Source: JAAYLN01 sp964592855
Lineage (GTDB): Bacteria > Verrucomicrobiota > Kiritimatiellia > RFP12 > JAAYLN01
Assembly (NCBI GenBank): GCA_964592855.1
Contig: CAZQKI010000185.1
Coordinates: forward strand, 1 to 8,962
Direction of reading: 5' to 3'
DNA length: 8,962 nt
Below are positions 5,560-8,962 of the stretch, in pieces. Position 1 is the stretch's first letter, and every line of letters begins with the position of its first letter. A program made the position numbers and the translations under genes. Below the pieces are notes generated by a model, which had not been told where the DNA came from, made no database searches, and saw nothing but the letters and a program-made list of their open reading frames with translations.

Positions 5560-7053
5560 CTACCGCTTGCCTTTCTCGGCGAGCATGGCGTTGATCGAAG
5601 CGGCGGCGCGCCGGCCTTCGCCCATCGCCAGGATGACGGTCGCCGCGCCCAGCACGATGTCGCCGCCCGCATAGACGCAGTCGAGCGAGGTGCGCCCGGT
5701 CTCATCGACGATGATGTGTCCGCGGCGGTCGGTCTCGAGGCCGGCTGTCGTCTGGCGGATCAGGGGGTTCGATTCGTTGCCGATGGCGACGATGACGGTG
5801 TCGAGTTCCACGGAAAATTCGCTCCCCTTGATCTCGATGGGGCTGCGCCGTCCCGAGGCATCCGGCTCGCCGAGCTCGTAGCGGAGGCATTCGAGGGCGC
5901 GGACGCGTCCGGTGTCGTCGCCGAGGATGCGCTTGGCGTTCTGGAGCATGTCGAAGACGACCCCCTCCTCGCGGGCGTGGGCGACCTCTTCGGCGCGCGC
6001 GGGCATCTCCTTGGCGGTGCGCCGGTAGACGAGGTGCACGCTTTCCGCGCCCAGCCGCAGGGCCATGCGGGCGGCGTCCATGGCGACGTTGCCGCCGCCC
6101 AGCACCGCGACGCGCTTCGAGCGGAACATCGGGGTGTGGGCGTGGTTGCCGTCGTAGGCGCGCATCAGGTTGGCGCGGGTCAGATACTCGTTGGCCGAGA
6201 AGACCCCGACGAGGTTCTCGCCTTCGATCTCCATGAATTTGGGGAGGCCGGCGCCGGTGCCCACGAAGACGGCATCGTAGCCGTCCTTGTCCAGAAGGTC
6301 CTGGAGGCGGCGCGTGCGGCCGACGACGAAGTTTGTTTCCAGGACGACGCCCATGGCGGTCAGCGCGTCGATCTCCGTCTGCACGATGGCTTTCGGCAGG
6401 CGGAATTCGGGAATGCCGTAGACCAGCACGCCGCCGGGCTTGTGAAAGGCCTCGAAGAGCGTCACGTCGTGGCCGGCGCGCCGGACATCCGCCGCGACGG
6501 TGATCGAGGCGGGGCCGCTGCCGATGACCGCGACGCGGCAGCCGGTCGGCGCGGGGAGGGCGGGGAGGGTGGGGGTCGACGTGGTGCGGTCCAGGTCGGC
6601 GACATAGCGTTCGAGCCGGCCGATGCCCACGCCGAGTTCCAGATTCTTGAGCGCCTTGCCGAGCGTGCAGGGGGCCTGGCACTGCGACTCCTGCGGACAG
6701 ACGCGGCCGCAGACGGCGGGCAGCAGGCTGTTCTCGCGGATGATCGCGATGGCGTCGGGCATGCGGTCCTCGGCGATGGCGCGGACGAAGTCGGGGATGC
6801 GGATCCCCACGGGGCAGCCCCCCACGCAGGGGGCGTTCTTGCACTGGAGGCAGCGCTGCGCCTCGACGCGTGCCTGGGCGGCGGAGTAGCCCAGCGCGAC
6901 TTCCTGCATGTTGGCGCGGCGGACCGCGGGGTCCTGACAGGGCATCTCCTGCGCGGGAATGGCCATGCGGTCCCGCGGGGTCAGCTTCTTGCCCTGCAGC
7001 CCGGCAAGTTCGGCAATGGCTGCCCGGTCCAATTCGTGTGGCGTTTTCGTCAT
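5560..7053 (-). CDS. nfnB: NADH-dependent ferredoxin:NADP+ oxidoreductase, large subunit (GltA/GltD-like)
   Basis: The 497-residue protein is the large, bifurcating-FAD and NADPH-binding subunit of Nfn. The N-terminal iron-sulfur region has C68, C71, C76, C80 (CLQCKNAPCVGGCP), then CGRVCPQESQCQAPC with C115, C119, C125 and C129. Family structures, as I recall them, use one glutamate as a cluster ligand; E122 is the candidate. The FAD fold begins VAVIGSGPAS at 174-183, the NADPH fold has VLGGGNVAMDAA at 317-328, and VYAGGDIV at 460-467 is the conserved C-terminal FAD contact. The same fold serves as the glutamate synthase small subunit and SudA, but no large glutamate synthase subunit is present and nfnA is next door, so Nfn is preferred. 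Start ATG at 7053 overlaps the nfnA stop (ATGA) and follows a good AGGTGGAG. One oddity is Ser183 where most relatives have the third glycine of GxGxxG. Confidence 0.92.
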   Translation of the reverse strand: MTKTPHELDRAAIAELAGLQGKKLTPRDRMAIPAQEMPCQDPAVRRANMQEVALGYSAAQARVEAQRCLQCKNAPCVGGCPVGIRIPDFVRAIAEDRMPDAIAIIRENSLLPAVCGRVCPQESQCQAPCTLGKALKNLELGVGIGRLERYVADLDRTTSTPTLPALPAPTGCRVAVIGSGPASITVAADVRRAGHDVTLFEAFHKPGGVLVYGIPEFRLPKAIVQTEIDALTAMGVVLETNFVVGRTRRLQDLLDKDGYDAVFVGTGAGLPKFMEIEGENLVGVFSANEYLTRANLMRAYDGNHAHTPMFRSKRVAVLGGGNVAMDAARMALRLGAESVHLVYRRTAKEMPARAEEVAHAREEGVVFDMLQNAKRILGDDTGRVRALECLRYELGEPDASGRRSPIEIKGSEFSVELDTVIVAIGNESNPLIRQTTAGLETDRRGHIIVDETGRTSLDCVYAGGDIVLGAATVILAMGEGRRAAASINAMLAEKGKR

Positions 7054-7925
7054 GTTTCTCCACCTGTCGGCTGGATCATTCCGGCGACCTGCGCATCCAG
7101 GCGGCAATGGTGCGCTTCGTGTTGGGCGTCTTCCTGGGGCTTGTAGGCGCGCAGGCGCTTCATCATGTTGTCGAAGTCGACTTCGTGTCCGTCGAACTCG
7201 GGTCCGTCCACGCAGACGAAACGGGTCTTGCCGCCGACGGTCACGCGGCAGCCGCCGCACATCCCCGTGCCGTCGATCATGATCGTGTTGAGCGAAACCA
7301 GCGTCTTGATCTTGAACGGGCGCGTCGTCTCGGCGCAGAACTTCATCATGATGGAGGGGCCGATGGCGACAACGCAATCGGGGGGTGGGCTCCGTTCGCA
7401 AAGCGCCTTGAGCGGCTCCGTCACCAGCGCCTTCCGCCCGTAGGAGCCGTCGTCCGTGACGATGATGACCTCGTCCGCGATTTTCCGCATCTCATCCTCC
7501 ATGACGATGAGGTCGCGGTTGCGCGCGCCGATGATGACGATGACGCGGTTGCCGGCGGCCTTCATCCCTTGGGCGATGGGGTGGAGCGGGGCGACGCCGA
7601 TGCCGCCGCCGACGCAGACGACGGTGCCGAAGCGCTCGATGTGGGTCGGCTGGCCCAGCGGGCCGAGGATGGCGGGGATGGAATCGCTGATCGTCTTGTC
7701 GGCGAGGAGGTGGGTCGTGCGTCCCACCGTCTGGAAGACCAGCGTGATCGTTCCTGCGGCGGCGTCGGCGTCGGCAATGGTGAGCGGAATGCGCTCGCCC
7801 CAGTTGTCATCGACCTGCAGGATGATGAACTGGCCGGGCTTGCGCTCGGCGGCGATGAGCGGCGCCTCGACCGTCATTCTGAAGACATCCGCCGAAAGCT
7901 GCTTTTTTTCGAGAATACGGTGCAT
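7050..7925 (-). CDS. nfnA: NADH-dependent ferredoxin:NADP+ oxidoreductase, small subunit (NfnA/SudB-like)
   Basis: The 291-residue protein is a ferredoxin-NADP reductase-type flavoprotein with a [2Fe-2S] site. GERIPLTIAD at 43-52 is the FAD-contact block, VCVGGGIGVAPLHPIA at 103-118 the NAD(H)-binding block, and CGGC at 223-226 with C238 (FVCVDGPEFDGH) the cluster loop. D219, just before this loop, is the probable fourth ligand, as structures of Nfn describe one aspartate plus three cysteines. With NfnB it should couple NADH and reduced ferredoxin oxidation to NADP+ reduction, reversibly, in the cytoplasm. The alternative name, sulfide/dihydroorotate dehydrogenase-type electron-transfer subunit, covers the same family; no PyrD is present. 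Start ATG at 7925 has GGGGAG 5 bases upstream. The frame runs open to 8771, but that extension has no family similarity and lies antisense to the hydrolase gene. Confidence 0.92.
   Translation of the reverse strand: MHRILEKKQLSADVFRMTVEAPLIAAERKPGQFIILQVDDNWGERIPLTIADADAAAGTITLVFQTVGRTTHLLADKTISDSIPAILGPLGQPTHIERFGTVVCVGGGIGVAPLHPIAQGMKAAGNRVIVIIGARNRDLIVMEDEMRKIADEVIIVTDDGSYGRKALVTEPLKALCERSPPPDCVVAIGPSIMMKFCAETTRPFKIKTLVSLNTIMIDGTGMCGGCRVTVGGKTRFVCVDGPEFDGHEVDFDNMMKRLRAYKPQEDAQHEAHHCRLDAQVAGMIQPTGGET
7058..7065 (-). promoter_or_regulatory. Ribosome binding site of nfnB
   Basis: AGGTGGAG lies 4 bases upstream of the nfnB ATG, inside the end of nfnA. It fixes the ATG at 7053 as the start over longer in-frame alternatives. 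Together with the ATGA overlap it points to translational coupling of nfnA and nfnB. Confidence 0.75.
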
Positions 7926-7930
7926 GAAAA

Positions 7931-7936
7931 CTCCCC
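7931..7936 (-). promoter_or_regulatory. Ribosome binding site of nfnA
   Basis: GGGGAG with a 5-base TTTTC spacer precedes the ATG at 7925. It selects this start over the long in-frame 5' extension. Confidence 0.75.
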
Positions 7937-7964
7937 GCAAGGGCTGCTTCCCTCTGCAGGCGGC

Positions 7965-7993
7965 ATTATGCGCGATTGCCGCTTGCAATTCAA
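7965..7993 (-). promoter_or_regulatory. Sigma70-type promoter of the nfnA-nfnB-SNF2 operon
   Basis: On the minus strand TTGAAT (7993-7988) is followed after exactly 17 bp by CATAAT (7970-7965). These match TTGACA and TATAAT at 4/6 and 5/6, with ideal spacing. Transcription would start near 7957-7959, giving a leader of about 30 bases that contains the nfnA ribosome binding site. No other promoter is evident in the short gaps inside the operon. Confidence 0.7.
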
Positions 7994-7996
7994 GCG
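7980..7996. promoter_or_regulatory. Perfect inverted repeat over the -35 box (possible operator)
   Basis: CGCTTG-CAATT-CAAGCG is a perfect 6+5+6 inverted repeat that completely covers the predicted -35 hexamer of the nfnA promoter. A dimeric repressor bound here would block polymerase. The repeat lies in the 135-bp divergent region, so it could also affect the hydrolase gene. The regulator is unknown and none is encoded in the window. Confidence 0.5.
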
Positions 7997-8060
7997 CACA
8001 GCCATGTCCGGGCCAAGAAGGAGACTGGACACGGACACGGCAAGCTGGCATCCTTTCTCC

Positions 8061-8693
8061 ATGAATATTTTCGTCATTGGCGACAGCATCTCCATCCACT
8101 ACGGCCCGGCGCTGGAATCGGCCCTGTGCGGGACGGGCATCAACTATGCGCGCAAGGCGGGCGTCGACGCGGCCAAGCAGAACATGGACCAGGCGCTGGG
8201 TGCCAACGGCGGCGACTCCTCGCGCGTGCTCGCCTACCTGCGGCACTGCCTCGCGGAAGGCCCCGCCATCACGGCCGACGCGGTGGTCATCAACTGCGGG
8301 TTGCATGACATCAAGACGGACCCCGCGACGGGTGCGAAGCAGGTTCCCCTGGAGGACTACGGGAAGAATCTCGAAGCCATCGTGGAGTTGGTTTCCAAGA
8401 CTCTGGGACGCCGCCTGATCTGGATGCGGACGACCCCGTGCGACGAGAACATCCACAACGCCCGCAGCAAATCCTTCTTCCGTTTCGCGGCCGACTGCGA
8501 GGCCTACAACCGCGCGGCCGACGCCATCATGGCGACGCACGGCGTCCCCGTGATCGACCTGTACACCTTCACGCAGAATCTCGGTCCCGAACTCTTCTGC
8601 GACCACGTCCATTTTCTCGAGCCCGTGCGGCACCGTCAGGCGGCCTTCATCGCCGGCTGGTTGCAGGGCTACCGGGCCGGCGTCGGGCGGTGA
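8061..8693 (+). CDS. SGNH/GDSL-family hydrolase, cytoplasmic
   Basis: The 210-residue protein has the SGNH layout. Block I is FVIGDSIS at 4-11 with nucleophile Ser9. A glycine pair at 50-51 (GGDSS) may be block II. Block III is INCGLHDIK at 77-85, and block V is DHVHF at 181-185 with D181 and H184 as the catalytic pair. It probably cleaves an ester or acetyl group; the substrate cannot be told. Block III reads GLHD where the classical family has GxND, so the oxyanion asparagine is replaced by His82. No signal peptide is seen, because the first beta strand begins right after Met1. The ATG at 8061 is chosen for that reason. An in-frame ATG at 8004 would add 19 unstructured residues, and neither start has a clear ribosome binding site. 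An AAGGAG at 8018-8023 is badly placed for both. It is divergent from the nfn operon. Confidence 0.85.
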   Translation: MNIFVIGDSISIHYGPALESALCGTGINYARKAGVDAAKQNMDQALGANGGDSSRVLAYLRHCLAEGPAITADAVVINCGLHDIKTDPATGAKQVPLEDYGKNLEAIVELVSKTLGRRLIWMRTTPCDENIHNARSKSFFRFAADCEAYNRAADAIMATHGVPVIDLYTFTQNLGPELFCDHVHFLEPVRHRQAAFIAGWLQGYRAGVGR

Positions 8694-8723
8694 CAGGGCT
8701 CGGGGTTCAGTGCGGCCTCTGGC

Positions 8724-8737
8724 GGCCAGCGGTGGCC
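8724..8737 (+). terminator. Weak hairpin downstream of the SGNH hydrolase gene
   Basis: GGCCA-GCGG-TGGCC forms a 5-bp stem 31 bases after the stop. It is followed by AGTTTG and an A-run rather than a T-run, so it is a poor intrinsic terminator on the plus strand. Confidence 0.3.
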
Positions 8738-8758
8738 AGTTTGAAAAAACGGGAGAAC

Positions 8759-8779
8759 GCTCAACGTTCAATGTTCAAT
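8759..8779. repeat. Heptamer tandem repeat, GTTCAAT unit
   Basis: Three heptamers occur in a row: GCTCAAC, GTTCAAT, GTTCAAT. The unit has the same length as the 1414-1432 tract but a different sequence. The tract opens the second repeat region, downstream of the hydrolase gene. Confidence 0.7.
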
Positions 8780-8810
8780 CTTTCGAGTAAGTGTATGGAA
8801 ATTGCGGAGC

Positions 8811-8871
8811 ACACACTTCGTGCACTTCGTCGTACTCTTCATCCCCACCCTTACTCGGATACGCTTAGTCG
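8811..8871. repeat. Degenerate CACTTCGT repeats followed by CGCTTAGTCG
   Basis: ACACTTCGT, GCACTTCGTC and GTACTCTTC (8811-8840) resemble decayed copies of the 12-bp unit GTACACTTTGTC found at 1436-1471. The exact 10-mer CGCTTAGTCG follows at 8862-8871, as it does at 1491-1500 after the perfect repeats. Confidence 0.55.
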
Positions 8872-8889
8872 ACCCTCTTGAACCGGCCT

Positions 8890-8962
8890 TCGGCGTCTGA
8901 AACCGCGCTGGACCCCGCCGTCCCCGGCGGTAGGCGAAAAGAGCAGCCGCCCCGACCTTCCA
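8890..8962. repeat. REP/BIME-like element copy C, cut by the window end
   Basis: These 73 bases align without gaps to 1969-2041: flank, the complete left arm (8909-8940) and the 22-base spacer. There are six differences, all transitions. The right arm would lie beyond the window. The element is downstream of the hydrolase gene, in the same orientation as copies A and B. Confidence 0.8.

Noticed and set aside
2481..5594. 1037-codon open frame on the plus strand opposite the helicase gene
   Set aside because: It is a compositional shadow of a GC-rich gene. It has no recognisable motif, its protein is rich in repeated A/G/V/D/E/Q patterns, and the minus-strand frame has complete SNF2 motifs.
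5553..5705. 51-residue N-terminal extension of the SNF2 protein
   Set aside because: It overlaps the conserved C-terminal end of nfnB in another frame and has no similarity to the family; the ATG at 5552 starts cleanly after nfnB.
5560..7053. Glutamate synthase small subunit (gltD) as the function
   Set aside because: Same fold, but no large glutamate synthase subunit is nearby and the NfnA partner overlaps the gene by 4 bases, so Nfn fits better.
5377..7146. 589-codon open frame on the plus strand opposite nfnB
   Set aside because: It lies antisense to clear flavoprotein motifs, has no domain of its own, and also overlaps the helicase start.
7926..8771. Long N-terminal extension of the nfnA frame
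   Set aside because: NfnA homology begins at MHRILEKKQLS. A ribosome binding site and promoter lie inside the extension, and it runs antisense through the hydrolase gene.

Overview
The window is a GC-rich bacterial segment with five protein-coding genes, one broken transposase gene and two repeat-rich intergenic regions. No RNA gene, CRISPR array or replication origin was seen. The organism cannot be fixed from sequence alone. A decayed IS91-type transposase, short tandem-repeat tracts, a uroporphyrinogen-decarboxylase-like protein of a type I associate with the PVC bacteria (Kiritimatiellota, Lentisphaerota, Planctomycetota), and an electron-bifurcating Nfn transhydrogenase together suggest an anaerobic or facultatively anaerobic PVC-type bacterium. 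This is a low-to-moderate confidence inference.

Layout. (1) 16-1098, plus strand: a uroporphyrinogen-decarboxylase-family protein, possibly cut by the window edge at its 5' end. (2) 1099-2351: a 1.25 kb tail-to-tail gap with no intact gene. It holds the C-terminal half of an IS91-family transposase (minus strand, two in-frame stops), short tandem repeats, hairpins, and two REP/BIME-like elements of about 84 bp with inverted arms. (3) 7925 down to 2352, minus strand: a tight three-gene operon, nfnA-nfnB-SNF2 helicase. nfnA and nfnB overlap by an ATGA, and the helicase starts 7 bases after nfnB ends. A good sigma70-type promoter (TTGAAT, 17 bp, CATAAT) lies upstream of nfnA, with a perfect inverted repeat over its -35 box. 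(4) 8061-8693, plus strand: a cytoplasmic SGNH/GDSL hydrolase, divergent from the operon. (5) 8694-8962: a second repeat region that replays, in the same order and orientation, the parts seen in 1414-2041, and ends inside a third copy of the REP-like element.

Function. NfnA and NfnB should form the flavin-based bifurcating NADH-dependent ferredoxin:NADP+ oxidoreductase, which links low-potential ferredoxin and NADH to NADPH supply. The SNF2-type ATPase with an N-terminal SWIM zinc finger has no obvious metabolic link to it and may only share its transcript. The methyltransferase/decarboxylase-like protein and the SGNH hydrolase look like independent genes.

The most interesting unexplained structure is the repeat family: paired inverted arms with a shared spacer in two of three copies, located downstream of gene 3' ends, and part of a larger collinear composite. 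I see no convincing new defence or biosynthetic system.
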